Of a stretch of DNA of 64,000 bases, positions 1 to 10,657 are shown piece by piece; within the stretch, counting starts at the first letter, position 1, and every line of letters starts with the position of its first letter. The notes under the pieces are model-generated. The model searched no databases, was not told where the DNA came from, and saw only the letters and a list, made by a program, of their open reading frames with translations. Made by a program: the position numbers and the translations under genes. Source of the stretch: Euphorbia lathyris (Eukaryota > Streptophyta > Magnoliopsida > Malpighiales > Euphorbiaceae); the NCBI RefSeq assembly GCF_963576675.1, contig NC_088917.1:16148001-16212000 (forward strand), written 5' to 3'.

Positions 1-43
1 AGGTGACATGTTGTGATCTCGGTCCTTTATTCGGCCGGAAGAA

Positions 44-766
44 TTAGCGGAATACAAGACCAGTCGCTCGAAATCCCGCTGACCGACACAAGGAGTAAAA
101 CGCGACCATCATCCGCCATCCATTTGGGTGAATTTGACCAGGACAAAGGTCATATTCCTTCAAGACCTCCACGAAGAAAGGAAGAAGGGGGAGCCGCATA
201 CCCGATTCAAACTGCTCCTCGAAAACCATCAATTCATTAGCCCCACCAGCATGATGAGCGCGGTCATCCTTGTCCAATGCAGCCAACTCATACGACTGAC
301 CTATTCGATATACCACGGAGATCGAGGCCAAGTCTGCGGACACAATAATACTGTGGGCGTCCTCGACAGCGAACGACTCTGGCCTCCTCGGACGCTCCGC
401 TCGCTCAAAGCGCCTACCATCAGTCCCTGAGGCACCCGCTTGCCTCGTCCATAACTTGGCCCTCATCTCTTCGTATAAGGCACCCAAATGTCGCGTTGGC
501 ATTATCAAACCATCCGGCACAACCACCACGATCTCAAGAACACTAGGACGCACGCGACCAACATGTCTTTCCGTAGTCGGTACAGGCCTCAGAACAACTA
601 TTTTCTTTTTCTTCGCCTTTACAACGGGGGAACTAATTTCCCCTTCCAATTCTAGCCGCCTTTTCCGCTTCGAGGAGCGGGTCCGCGATGCGTCACGAAG
701 CGTGAAATCACCCGGAGTAACAGGCGGCAATCGTTTGAAGGCTCCCCGAGAAGAACTTTCTGACAT
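44..766 (-). CDS. Gypsy-type transposon gag-like protein (partial)
   Basis: The minus-strand frame is open from an upstream position near 898. The best start is the ATG at 764-766, which begins MSESSSRGAF. The C-terminal half contains FEEQFESGMRLPLLPFFVEV followed by a histidine-proline-asparagine-glycine-tryptophan stretch. From memory this is the signature of the plant putative gypsy-type transposon domain (PF04195). A basic run (KAKKKK) lies near residue 30, as in nucleic-acid-binding proteins. The protein is short for the family and its usual long coiled-coil C-terminus is missing, so this is a truncated or window-cut copy. On the same strand a TATA-like TATAAATATTGG lies at 1024-1035, about 260 bases before the start. 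Family membership is inferred from motifs only. Confidence 0.6.
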   Translation of the reverse strand: MSESSSRGAFKRLPPVTPGDFTLRDASRTRSSKRKRRLELEGEISSPVVKAKKKKIVVLRPVPTTERHVGRVRPSVLEIVVVVPDGLIMPTRHLGALYEEMRAKLWTRQAGASGTDGRRFERAERPRRPESFAVEDAHSIIVSADLASISVVYRIGQSYELAALDKDDRAHHAGGANELMVFEEQFESGMRLPLLPFFVEVLKEYDLCPGQIHPNGWRMMVAFYSLCRSAGFRATGLVFR

Positions 767-1039
767 AGTCCCTCTCCCCAAAGAAAATAGCAAAACAAAA
801 TCAGAGATAGGAAGGTGTGACTGACCTTCGAGAAAAACTGAAGGGATGAAATGACCAGAAAAGAGCTCTCCCCAGACAGCATGAGAAGCGCCAACCAACC
901 GGACACCCTCAACTTAACAGACGGTCGGAACAACGGCCCAACTTTCGCAAAGATAGATTTCCAGTTGCAAGAGACGAGTCACCCAGAAAAATCGCAAACA
1001 AAAGATGAAAAGAAATCAATTCTCCAATATTTATACTAG

Positions 1040-1620
1040 GGCTTAAAGTAAAGAAGCCGGCAAAGCACTCCTCCCAAGACATCTGGTGGCGCATGTAAGA
1101 GGGAGTAAATATTGCATTTAATGCTACAACTGTAACTCTTAATGCACAGGCGTGAAAATTGAGGTATCTACTCAAATTCCGAACGAACCACTTTCCTCTG
1201 CTTCCGTTTATCCAGTCCCTCTTCCTCGCATGAAATGCTCGCCATACCTGTTCGCGGGGGGACTACTTGATTCAGAATATCACAAGGCCCCAAGCAAGGC
1301 CCAAAGGCACAAGAAGCAAGGCCCATAAAGCCATCTCAGATCACTATAAATACCCCCAACATAGGGAAGGTAAGGACACTCTCACATTTACTACCAAATC
1401 GGGTAACCCCTAAGCTCTTTGAATATTTCCTTCAGTAGACTTCTCGAACATCTAATTGTCTTGATCATCGGAGTGTTCACAGGGACCGCTCCCCGCACAG
1501 GGACGAGAACGACGAGCCACAAGGATCCTCGAAGACAGCCCGAATCACTGTAGGACATTCCCTAATTAGACGGGGATGGTGAGAAGTAATTTGGGAGCGG
1601 TATTTAGCAACTCACTAAAT
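1040..1620. other. Possible LTR remnant beside the gag-like ORF
   Basis: There is no coding frame here. On the plus strand a TATA-like TATAAATA lies at 1345-1352, followed by a GATCATCGGAGTG string near 1464, an arrangement I associate with 3' parts of plant Ty3 LTRs. I could not find a matching second LTR or TG/CA ends, so the boundaries are approximate. 1621-1793 is AT-rich with nothing recognisable. Confidence 0.3.
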
Positions 1621-1852
1621 AAATCATATTTCCTTGACTTCCTATAAATTCCATGTAGTCAAAGCTCTAATATATTTAGTATATTACAAATTTTTCATTA
1701 AGTGTATATATTTTATTTTATTTTTATATATATGGATTATTTTTCATGGGTCAAATACATGAATATCATAATTAAGTATAAAATTATAACTAAGGCCTTA
1801 TTTTTTTTTTTTGGTAAGAAAGGAAAGGAAAAAAACAAAACCAACAAAAAAC

Positions 1853-4153
1853 CTACACCGGGATCAGTCTAGGAAGGCTGACTCCAATCCTATCCTCTAG
1901 GAGAGAAGGCAAAAGAAAAGAAGGAGGAACAGATAGGGTAGAAACACCTAACATTCTCCCATGCCCAGCAGCTGCTAAGCGATCCGCCACGCGGTTTTGC
2001 TCCCTAAAAATATGGGAGAAATTAAGATACTCAAAGGCAGGACGAAGCCTCAAAATAGCTTTGATGAGATTCTGGCTCTTCAGACAAACAGCCTGGCTAT
2101 CTGAAATCCTGTTAATAGCCTCCAGATTATCAGATTCCACCGAGAGCTTTTTAACACCCATGCGAATGGCGAGTTTAATACCTGACAAGATACCCCAGAG
2201 CTCCGCAAAAAAGGAGGAGCCCGTCCCCAAGTTATGGGTAAACCCCGCCATCCAATTGCCACCAGCATCCCGAAGAACTCCTCCAGCAGCAATTCTGCCA
2301 TTGCTAAGGCAGGAGCCATCAGTATTCAACTTAGCAAACCCTTCTCTAGGCTTACTCCAGCCAACTAGCAGGATCTCTTTATCCGGGGAGGGGCGAACAA
2401 GGGAATCTCTTTCAAAGCTTTTAGTAATAACAAAGAGCTTCTTCGAGAAGAAAAACAGTAAATCAGGAATAAGGACAGCCTTACCCGCAAATAATTCTTC
2501 ATTCCTCCACTTCCAGATTTGGTGACAAGTAATAGCAAAGAGGATGGCACCGTGCTCTATGTTGGCCAGCAAGTTCCCCTTGGCTCCTTGAGAGAACCAG
2601 TCCCCTTCAGAAAAGGCCATGAAGGAAGGGAGGATGTGATGAGGGAGGATCCCTTCCCAGATCTTCTTACTATTTGGGCAATCCCTCAAGGCATGGCACA
2701 AGGTTTCCACATTGCCTCTGCATCTACTACAGGCACTAGACTCAGTCAAGTGCCTTCTGTGCCTATCCGCATTCGTAAGGAGCCTGTCTTTGATACCCAG
2801 CCAAAGGAAGCTCCTGATACGGTAAGGGATCTTGAGGGACCATATGGACTTCCAAATCTCCAAGGGAGGATCAGCCCTATTAGGGGTAAAAGCTTCATAG
2901 GCCGATTTACAAGAATAAGTACCATTATTCGTCAAGGCCCAACAATGTCTATCCTTATCCTCCTCTTGATTGCTAATCTTCACTCCTCTAATGTTAAGAA
3001 GGGTCTCTAGACTAAAGAAAGAGTCGAACTTTGAGCAGATCCAGTCTCCCTCCGAGTCCACCACATCAGCAATTTTACAGGAAAGGAGATCAGCCGACGG
3101 AGGGGCATTACACACATCAATCAGCGGTTTATCACCAATCCAGGTGTCATACCAGAAGCTAATAGATCTACCATTACCCACCTCCAGGCCAATCCCCGTA
3201 CAGAATTCAGCAAACACGGCACTGAGCCCTTTCCAGAGAAAGGAACAGCTAACAACCCTCTCCTTCGGGCCACCAAAGATTCTATCTTTTCGATACTTCC
3301 CGCACAAGAGACGGACCCAAAGAGAGGAGGGGCATTGCCACATTCTCCAAAGAAGTTTCATTAACAGGACTTTATTATTGTCCTTTGCCTGCCTAATACC
3401 AAGACCCCCCCTGTTTTTAGGCTGGCAAGCTTCCTTCCACGGGACCAGGTGAACCTTTCTCCCATCTCCAGACTCACCCCACAGGAAACGCCGATTTATC
3501 TTATCCAGGTCACTAAGGACAGGCTCAGGAAGCTTACAGGCCTGCATGATGTGGTTCGGAGCAGCGCAGTTAACTGACTGGATCAAGGTAAGGCGACCTG
3601 CAAGGGAAAGAGAATTAGCTTTCCAGCTAGCACACAAACCATTAGTTTTGTCCAAAATATCCTTGAAAGAGGCTTTGGAAACCCTGTCACTGTGAAGAGG
3701 AACCCCAAGATACTTCCCCAAAGAGTTCGTCAGAGGTATGCCAGAGAGCTCACTCAGTCTTCTACACAAGCTATTGTCCATATTTTTGGAACAAAGCATA
3801 CGGGACTTTTGGATGTTAACCTTCTGGCCAGAAGCCTCGCAAAAACAATCAAGGATATCCATAACTGTTTTAATTTGCTCCTCATTACCCTCAACGAAAA
3901 GCATGACGTCATCAGCAAAGAGTAAATGGGTAATAGGGGGGCAATGTCTGTTGATAGAAACAGGGTGGAGAGTCCCTTTGCACACCGCCTCTTGGATCAG
4001 GTGAGACAGTCTTTCCATGGCAATAACAAAGAGGAAGGGACTCATAGGATCTCCTTGACGAATTCCTCTGGAGGGAGAAAACTCATCCGACATGTCCCCA
4101 TTGATCATGACCTGGAAAACAGGAGAGGAGATACACTTCTCAATCAAAATCCT
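1853..4153 (-). pseudogene. LINE ORF2, reverse transcriptase and RNase H part
   Basis: This continues in frame from the upstream endonuclease segment after one TGA. It contains the reverse transcriptase palm motif LLFADDVMLF near residue 75 and GIRQGDPMSPFLF before it. The zf-RVT-like region follows, with cysteines and histidine in CSRCRGNVETLCHALRDC. The RNase H domain has NTDGSCLSNG, AELWGI and VESDN as the Asp-Glu-Asp residues and ends with REQNRVADRLA. The stop lies close to the poly(A) tail. Apart from the upstream stop I see no further break. Confidence 0.9.
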
Positions 4154-5829
4154 TCAGTTCTCCTGGATGCCAGCTTTGGCTAAACTATCCAGAAGAAAGC
4201 TCCAGTTCAATCTATCATAGGCTTTCTCCAGATCCAGTTTGAGGGCCACAATCCCTTTCTTACCTTTCTTAATCTTCATAGAATGGACAACCTCCTGGGC
4301 AATAACAACGTTATCCATCAATTGTCTACCAGGAACAAAGCTCCCTTGGTTCTGGCTAATTATATCCGGAAGGATCTTCCGGATTCTATTAGCCACAATC
4401 TTAGTAATAGCTTTATACAAAACATTACAAAGACTGATGGGTCTCATCTGGAGGAAGGAGGAAGGCTTAACAACCTTAGGAATCAAGACAATGAGGGTTT
4501 TATTAACCGACCTGATATCGTTAGAGCCACCAAAAACACCTAACACAAAACTGTATATGCCCTCCTTAACAGTATCCCAGTGTTTATGATAGAAACTAGC
4601 GGGGATACCATCAATCCCAGGAGCCTTAGTGGACCCTATGCTAGAGAAGGCCAGATCAATCTCTTTAAGGTCAATAGGATGGAAAGCATCTTTAATAGCC
4701 TCCTCCCCCAAACGAGGAAAGGAAATACCAGAGTGGGCACTCTCCAAGTCCACAGCTTCCTCTCTAAACAGGTCCTTGTAGAAATCAAGGGCTGAGCGAC
4801 GAATGTCTTCCTCCTCAAAAATCCACTCGCCACTAGCGTCCTTAATAGCATCAATCCTATTCCTCTGTCTCCTAATGATCGTAGAGAGATGAAAAAACCT
4901 GGTATTCCGATCCCCGTCTTGAATCCAGGCCTTCCTAGACTTCTGGAACCAAAGAAGCTCTTCATGTCTAAGCACAGCTTCCAACTCGTTCTGGAGAGCT
5001 CTAAGGTGACCATTTAAGCTATGGTCGAAACGAGCCTCCAAGCAACGCTGAACGCCTTCCATCCTCCTCAAGAGTTTATTCTTCCTCCTGATAATATGGC
5101 CAAAGATGTCTTTATTCCAAACAACCACCTTCCTTCTGAATTCCTCAGCAGCGAGGAGAACATCAGAGTGGGGATGCCAATTGGTTTTCACGAAATTCCT
5201 AAAGTCGGGATGAGAATCCCAAGCCACAAGATATCTAAAGGGTCTGTTACCTTTCAGCCGGTTACCTTTGACCAAATTAATGAGGATAGGGCAATGGTCA
5301 GAGTGACGGAAGGGGAGATTCAGCACCTTGACCTCAGGAAACCTACAGATAGCCGCAACATTAGCATACACCTTATCCAACCTCACAAACAAGCTATTTC
5401 TTTTCCAGGTAAATTTGTGGCCAGCAGCACCCAGGTCTGAAAGCCCACACAGATCCATACTACGCTTGTGGTTAAGGCACCGGTTCACATAATGATTACC
5501 CCCTCCTCTCTGATCACTTAAAAGGGCAATATCATTAAAATCCCCGGCCACCAACCAAGCCTCCACCATGTTAGAGCTAATAGAATGAAGGATCTCCCAC
5601 AACCTTGTACGATTAGAAAGAACAGGATCGGCATAAACAAAGGTAACAAAGAAATGTTTATTACCAGGGTAGCACACCTTACTATGAATGAACTGACAGT
5701 CCATACTAACAATATCAATATTAACAAGACCTGGCTTCCAAAAGAGCCAAATCCCCCCAGCCCGGCCAGTAGCCTCCGATCTGACACAATTCCAATTCTT
5801 AAACTTTCTAACCACCTCGTCTGCTTTGG
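4154..5829 (-). pseudogene. LINE ORF2, endonuclease and start of reverse transcriptase
   Basis: About 553 residues are open from 5815. The frame begins inside an endonuclease/exonuclease/phosphatase domain. VAGDFNDIAL and the SDHCPI motif (aspartate-histidine of the active site) are visible, but the N-terminal catalytic asparagine and glutamate region is missing through 5' truncation. The reverse transcriptase starts near residue 400 (STKAPGIDGIPASFY) and runs to LDLEKAYDRLNW, which holds the first catalytic aspartate. It ends at a TGA (4154-4156). The next segment continues in the same frame, so this is one gene with a point stop; the usual residue at the position is probably tryptophan (TGG to TGA). 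Confidence 0.9.
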
Positions 5830-6379
5830 CTCCTTATTTGATAAAGCACTTAATTACTTAAATTAAAATATTCAACACTTATTTAATTTAAGTGCGTCTG
5901 ATAACGATTGCTTCTCCACCACTTAAATTAGTTAATTAACTTAAAAATCACTTATTTTGGTAAGTCAAAATATTTAACTTAACATTTTAAATTAAACATT
6001 ATCAATTAATAATTTTATAAAAGTTATATCATTCAATACTTTCAGCACTTATAATATTCAACACTTAAAATTCAGTACTTATTTTTTCAGTACTTAATTT
6101 TCAGTTTTATCAAACAGCACCTAAGTCATATCATCTAATTTAATTTTTAATATATCATTATTTTCTATATATTATGATTTTATATCATAATTTAAAAATT
6201 CTAAAACCCAATTCATAAATCATAAACACTAGAGAATATATTCTAGACTTTTAATTTATAAATTCTAATCCTTAAAATATATTAAAAATACTGATTTTAC
6301 TAGTTTGACATAATTCAAAGCCATTACTTGATATAATTGTAGATAGTTTTTTAAAAGTGAATTTATATGTAAATTTCTC

Positions 6380-6640
6380 ATTTTTCAATGCAAGTATATG
6401 TCTTACACAAGAAGACGGTAGATGAAGAGGTTGTGGTTCGTGAGAAGAAGCGGTGTCATGCTGAGTTCGAAATGCAAGATTTTGTGTGGATGAGGTTTCT
6501 ACAGATAATTATAAAAGGTTGTCTACCAAAAAAATGGGCCCATAGAATCGTGGAGAAAGTGATTCTTCAGATAATGAAAATTCGAGTGCAAATTTGTTCA
6601 ACTTAGGGAGAATGTTGTGGAGTTTCGAATGTTCGGTCAA
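6380..6640 (+). pseudogene. Relic of Ty3/gypsy polyprotein C-terminus
   Basis: A short frame contains HAEFEMQDFVWMRF, resembling the F-x-x-G-D-x-V-W segment at the end of Ty3/gypsy integrases. In a shifted frame, 6560-6620 reads SDNENSSANLFNLGRM, like the usual polyprotein C-terminus just before the 3' LTR. Two frames are needed, so the copy is decayed. The match is by memory of the family and rests on two short motifs. Confidence 0.5.
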
Positions 6641-6945
6641 ATTCAAAATTTACAATTAATTTAGTATTCATTGCAATTGAAATTTATAATTAATTTTAAT
6701 TAATCTAGTATTAAGTTAGTATTAATTGGAATTAACTTAGTACTAATTACAATTTACCATTTTTAGGATTTTTTTTTGTCTTTTCATTTTCTGTTATAGG
6801 GTTTTATTTCACCTATTTAAAGGCATGTTATCCATGTAAGAGATGAGCTGATTTTGATTAATAAAATTGTGAGTTTTCACATTCCCAAAGTTCTTATTGA
6901 ATTTTGAAGGTTTCAATCGGAGATTGTGCGCGATTCAATAATTTA
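6613..6945 (+). mobile_element. Probable 3' LTR of the Ty3 relic
   Basis: TGTTGTGGAG follows directly after the polyprotein-like C-terminus, where a 3' LTR should begin. The segment contains a CTATTTAAAGG TATA-like box near 6816 and a GATTAATAAAATTG polyadenylation-like stretch near 6858, which fits LTR layout. No partner LTR was found and the right end is uncertain. Confidence 0.4.
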
Positions 6946-7155
6946 GAACAAAGTCTGTTTCTTCCTGCTGCGTCACTATAATTGTCACCAGTTTTCTCGT
7001 GTTGTCCAAAATATTGACACGTGTTCTTCTTTCGATATAGAGTTTCGGTGTGTGTATTGACATTTGTTTGGCCAAAAGTTTGGGCATTGATAAGCTTGTC
7101 ATTGAAACTATCAATGTTGAGGTTGCTTTTACACTCACCATCGTTTCCACTCTGC

Positions 7156-7261
7156 TAAGGAAGCCAAGTTTTTTTTTTTTTAAGTGAAGGTTGGGTTACA
7201 GACTAAGATCGGAATGCAAAGATCCCAACTAGGTTGGCATCTTCACTTAAGGAAGCCAAGT
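7156..7261 (-). mobile_element. Very short LINE tail with 14-bp target duplication
   Basis: A perfect direct repeat TAAGGAAGCCAAGT at 7156-7169 and 7248-7261 brackets a 78-bp insert (7170-7247). On the minus strand the insert ends in a poly(A) tail (T run at 7170-7181). Its body has GCCAACCTAGTTGGGAT, which also occurs in the 3' untranslated tail of the LINE fragment ending at 18468. This is best read as an extremely 5'-truncated LINE insertion. 7262-7853 is AT-rich with nothing recognisable. Confidence 0.7.
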
Positions 7262-7860
7262 AATTTGTGCACAAGGCCAATTATTTAATATCAAATTACA
7301 CATTAAACAATAAAATATTAATATTGTGTTATTAATTAAATGGTTTTTAATTAATTATGCATATAAAAAGTAGACACTAAAATATTAACTTTAGACCAAA
7401 AATATAAACCCTAAATTCTTAATTCTAGACACTAAAATGGATAATGTGACATCAAATTATTAATCCGGTGAAATGGATGGCATGGTACATCGATTGTATA
7501 AAAATTTTCCTCAATAAGATACGTTCACACCAAAACCCATCAGTAACACTTGAGATTCCGACTAAGGAGAAAGTTAATTAAGCCTAATATTTTAAATCTA
7601 CAGGAGAACACCTTCAATTTGAGCTAATGTTATAAGAATCAAATGCTATCTAAGTGATCAAATATCAAATTAACCATGCGGCTAAACGCCTGTACTATAC
7701 GGACTTATTTTGCTCTGTGTTGAAATTTTTAATCAATTAATAAGTTTGTTAGAATTTGAACGCTCAGCCATTTAGTCGACTAAGAGATTTTGATACCATG
7801 TAAATAAATAATGTGTTGAAATTTGAAGTTGATAGTTATGATCAAATAATAATTTTTATT

Positions 7861-8372
7861 AGGCATAAGAATCATTTAAACCCTCAAATTAAAGGCTCAA
7901 AGTCAATTAGAACCTTATACTACCAAAACCAGTAATGAGGTCGCTAAACTAATTAAAAATCATCAATTGAATCCAATTTTACACTTAGAATATTACACTT
8001 ATGTAATGTTAGAGAGTTTAGTGTGAAATAAAATAGTTTAAATAGTAACAATTGATTAATTTCAATTTAAAATAGTTTAAATAGTTACATAATTTTCACT
8101 TTCTTACTATACTAAGTGGGAATTCAAAATAATTTACAGAGTTAAAAGGAAGAAGCAAAAATTGGGAAAATGCAATTAGAAATTAAAAGTAGCATAGGAA
8201 AATGCACATCAAATTACAATCAAGGTTGATACTTAATAGTAGATTATCTAATTGTTTAAATTAAGCTATATTCTAAGTGTTATAGTAGGTTCAATAGATG
8301 ATTTTTGTTTAATTTAGGGACTTATTAATGATTTTGGGTATTTAGTTTGAGGGCTCAAATGAGTGTTAGCCT
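7861..8372. mobile_element. Non-autonomous TIR element, AGGCATAA family, copy 1
   Basis: The left end begins AGGCATAAGAATCATTTAAA and the right end, reverse complemented, reads AGGCTAACACTCATTTGAG. Similarity extends over roughly 100 bases at each end, including TCAAAYTAAA and AAAATCAT words. TTTTATT lies on both sides (7854-7860 and 8373-8379) as the apparent target duplication. There is no coding region. Superfamily is uncertain; the long TIRs suggest a Mutator-like element, but the 7-bp duplication does not fit exactly. Confidence 0.6.
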
Positions 8373-8624
8373 TTTTATTATAGTTTTTAGGCATAATACT
8401 CATTTGGCTCCCTAAACTAAGGCTTCAAAGTTAATTAGACCCTTAAACTATCAAAATCATGAATCAGATCCTTGAAGTAACAAAAAATCATCAATTGAGT
8501 CCATGTTTTAAACAAAAATTATCAATTGAGATCTAATCGAAAATCATTCGGTTAAACAATTTTAGACCCTCTTCTCCAATCTCATCTTGAACCAAAACAT
8601 AGTTATTACAATCTATATAAAAAA

Positions 8625-9883
8625 AAAGAGGACGGTGAAGATCTCGGAAAACCAGTTTGGCTTTATGCCGGGAAGATCAACTATGGAAGCCATCCATCTA
8701 ATGAGACAATTAATGGAGCACTATCGAAATAAGAAGAAAGACTTGCATATGGTTTTCATTGACTTGGAGAAAGCATATGATAAGGTACCAAGGGAAGTAC
8801 TTTGGTGGGCCTTGATAAGGAAAGGCATTTCGCGGAAATATATTGACATCATAAAGGACATGTACGAGGGAGTATGCACGAGTGTACGTACTAGTGTTGG
8901 GAAGACTGAAGAGTTTCCTATTACGATTGGAGTGCATCAAGGTTCCGCACTAAGCCCATTTCTTTTTGCCATCGTTATGGATGAACTAACAAGTTCACTT
9001 CAAGATGGTATACCATGGTGCATGCTGTTTGCAGATGATATTGTGTTGGCTGATGAGACGAAAGAAGGAGTGGAGAGGAAGTTGGAACTATGGAGACAAA
9101 CTCTAGAATCTAGAGGCTTTAAGTTGAGTCGAAGTAAGACAGAATATTTGGAGTGTAAGTTTAGCGGCCATAGGAGTAGGGAGGCAGGGACAATCACCCT
9201 AGATGGGAGAGTTGTTCAGGCCTCGGATTGCTTCCGGTATTTAGGATCTATTATCCAAACGGATGGAGAAGTAGATGGAGATGTTGCTCATAGGATTAAA
9301 GCTGGTTGGTCGAAGTGAAAGAGTGCTACGGGTTTCCTTTGTGATCCCGGCATGCCTAATAGATTGAAGGGAAAATTCTACCGGACGGTAATTAGACCAG
9401 CATTGTTATATGGTACGGAGTGTTGGGCAGTGAAACACTGCCACATCCATAAGATGTCGGTGGCGGAGATGCGTATGTTGAGATGGATGTGTGGTCATAC
9501 GAGAAAGGACCGGGTGCGTAATGAAATAATTAGGACAAAAGTAGGGGTCACATCTATTGAGAATAAAATGAGAGAAAACCGACTAAGGTGGTTTGGCCAT
9601 GTGAGACGTAGAGCGCTTGATGCGCCGGTTAGGAGAACCGAAGAGTGGCAAAGGGATGTAGTGGTGAGGGGTAGGGGAAGACCTAAGCAAACTTGGAGGA
9701 GGGTGATCGAGAGTGATATGAGTTTACTGGGAATTGAGGAAAATATGGTAGTGGATAGGACGGAGTGGAGGGAGCGAATCTGTGTCGCTGACACGACTTG
9801 ATTTTCAGGGTTTTATATGATGGTTCATGTTAGCCGACCCCGAATCATTTCGGGACTAAGGCTTTGTTGTTGTTGTTGTTGTG
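8625..9883 (+). mobile_element. 5'-truncated RTE-clade LINE
   Basis: The coding part is a reverse transcriptase of the plant RTE type. The 3' end is a (TTG)n microsatellite at 9864-9882 instead of poly(A), which is typical of RTE elements. The endonuclease half is missing. The 3' untranslated part contains CCCCGAATCATTTCGGGACT, a short inverted repeat just before the microsatellite. Confidence 0.85.
8626..9801 (+). pseudogene. RTE reverse transcriptase, one in-frame stop
   Basis: Motifs in order are [60 protein letters not shown] and MLFADDIVL, the polymerase fingers and palm. The connection follows (YGTECWAVK, MLRWMCGHTRKDR, RLRWFGHVRRR). A TGA at 9316-9318 falls where the family normally has tryptophan. 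The frame then continues unchanged to the stop after CVADTT. The N-terminal endonuclease and the first part of the polymerase are absent. Confidence 0.88.
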
Positions 9884-10125
9884 ATATATACAGCCCTTAG
9901 GGTTGTATATAAGCATTAATTATTCACATATAACAATAAAAAAGAGAATTTTAATTCTAAAATAAGTATTTATTTGTATTGGAAATATAACAATCTATTA
10001 TGAATATATGCATTTAAATATTTAAACATTTAAGTATCAATAAATTTTATGTATTGAAAAACTAAATAAACACTAATAATAGAAATTTTTGGGTTTTATT
10101 TACATCCCTAAAGGCTGTAAATATC
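9883..10125. mobile_element. Small MITE with about 30-bp TIRs
   Basis: The left end GATATATACAGCCCTTAGGG and the right end read in reverse, GATATTTACAGCCTTTAGGG, match over about 30 bases. Each arm is itself a small inverted repeat (CAGCCCTTAGGGTTG). The interior is AT-rich without coding capacity. I found no clear target duplication; the left end abuts the (TTG)n tail of the LINE. Confidence 0.5.
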
Positions 10126-10576
10126 GGCACCCAAAAAAAAGTCATAGTTTCTGGTTTTATTGTAGAATGAGGACTGAATTGATGTTTTTTACTTAATTTA
10201 GAGATCCGATTGATGATTTTAATAGTTTAAGGTCTTAATCCACTTTCAAGTTTTAATTTAAGGACCAAATAGGTGTAATGCCTAGTTTTTATTATAATAA
10301 ATAATAACTTTAATTGTATAGAATACAGACACAAAATTAATTAATCATGCCAGTATAGACATATATAAGCCAAAATAAGGCAAGTGCAATCCTAAGCTTG
10401 TGTTCATACCATATTATGGCAGTAAACAGTGAAAATAAGGCAATATGTCTACCAAAAAATTGCAAGTCGAGTCATACACAGCAATGCCAAAGATGACTAC
10501 CAAAAATGTGTGTGAATTTTTGTCATTTTGCCCACTCATGCAGCTGTACAGAATTAGCAGGAAGTTACAAAATGAT

Positions 10577-10584
10577 TATATAAA
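10577..10584 (+). promoter_or_regulatory. TATA box of the host-like gene
   Basis: TATATAAA lies 74 bases before the ATG at 10658. The 5' leader holds a near-perfect 22-bp direct duplication (10599-10620 and 10627-10648) of a pyrimidine-rich motif starting CATAATTCTTCT. The preceding 10291-10576 has no other feature I can name. Confidence 0.6.
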
Positions 10585-10657
10585 CACCTTCTGGTTAGCA
10601 TAATTCTTCTCTAAGTTTCTAATTATCATAATTCTTCTTTAAGTTTCTGTAAGTTCA

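Larger units (their letters stand above)
1804..5831 (-). mobile_element. 5'-truncated L1-type LINE with RNase H
   Basis: The element reads on the minus strand. Its poly(A) tail is seen as the T run at 1804-1812 and it is flanked by CCTTATTT at 1796-1803 and 5832-5839. It encodes part of an endonuclease, a reverse transcriptase, a zinc-binding zf-RVT region and a C-terminal RNase H, the order known for plant L1 elements. The 5' end stops inside the endonuclease, so the first ORF and the start of the second are absent, as expected from incomplete reverse transcription. One in-frame stop splits the coding region. Confidence 0.9.
1794..6121. mobile_element. Tourist-like MITE interrupted by a LINE
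   Basis: The left end GGCCTTATTTGATAAA, rebuilt across the LINE, and the reverse complement of the right end, GGTGCTGTTTGATAAA, form imperfect terminal inverted repeats. Each end is flanked by TAA (1791-1793 and 6122-6124), the target duplication expected of PIF/Harbinger Tourist-like elements. The MITE itself is only 1794-1803 plus 5840-6121, about 290 bp, with no coding capacity. Internally it repeats short motifs such as CACTTA and TCAACACTT. The rest of the interval is the inserted LINE. Confidence 0.7.
8389..10283. mobile_element. Non-autonomous TIR element, AGGCATAA family, copy 2
   Basis: The left end AGGCATAATACTCATTTGGC and the right end (reverse complement AGGCATTACACCTATTTGGT) match each other and copy 1, which ends only 16 bases away. 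AGTTTTT flanks both sides (8382-8388 and 10284-10290). The original element was small; most of the interval is an RTE-type LINE (8625-9882) and a MITE (9883-10125) that landed inside it. Confidence 0.6.

Noticed and set aside
2061..3452. Plus-strand frames of 154-163 residues over the LINE
   Set aside because: They are antisense shadows of the reverse transcriptase and RNase H coding region.
9352..9801. Separate 149-residue gene
   Set aside because: It continues the RTE reverse transcriptase in the same frame after a point stop.
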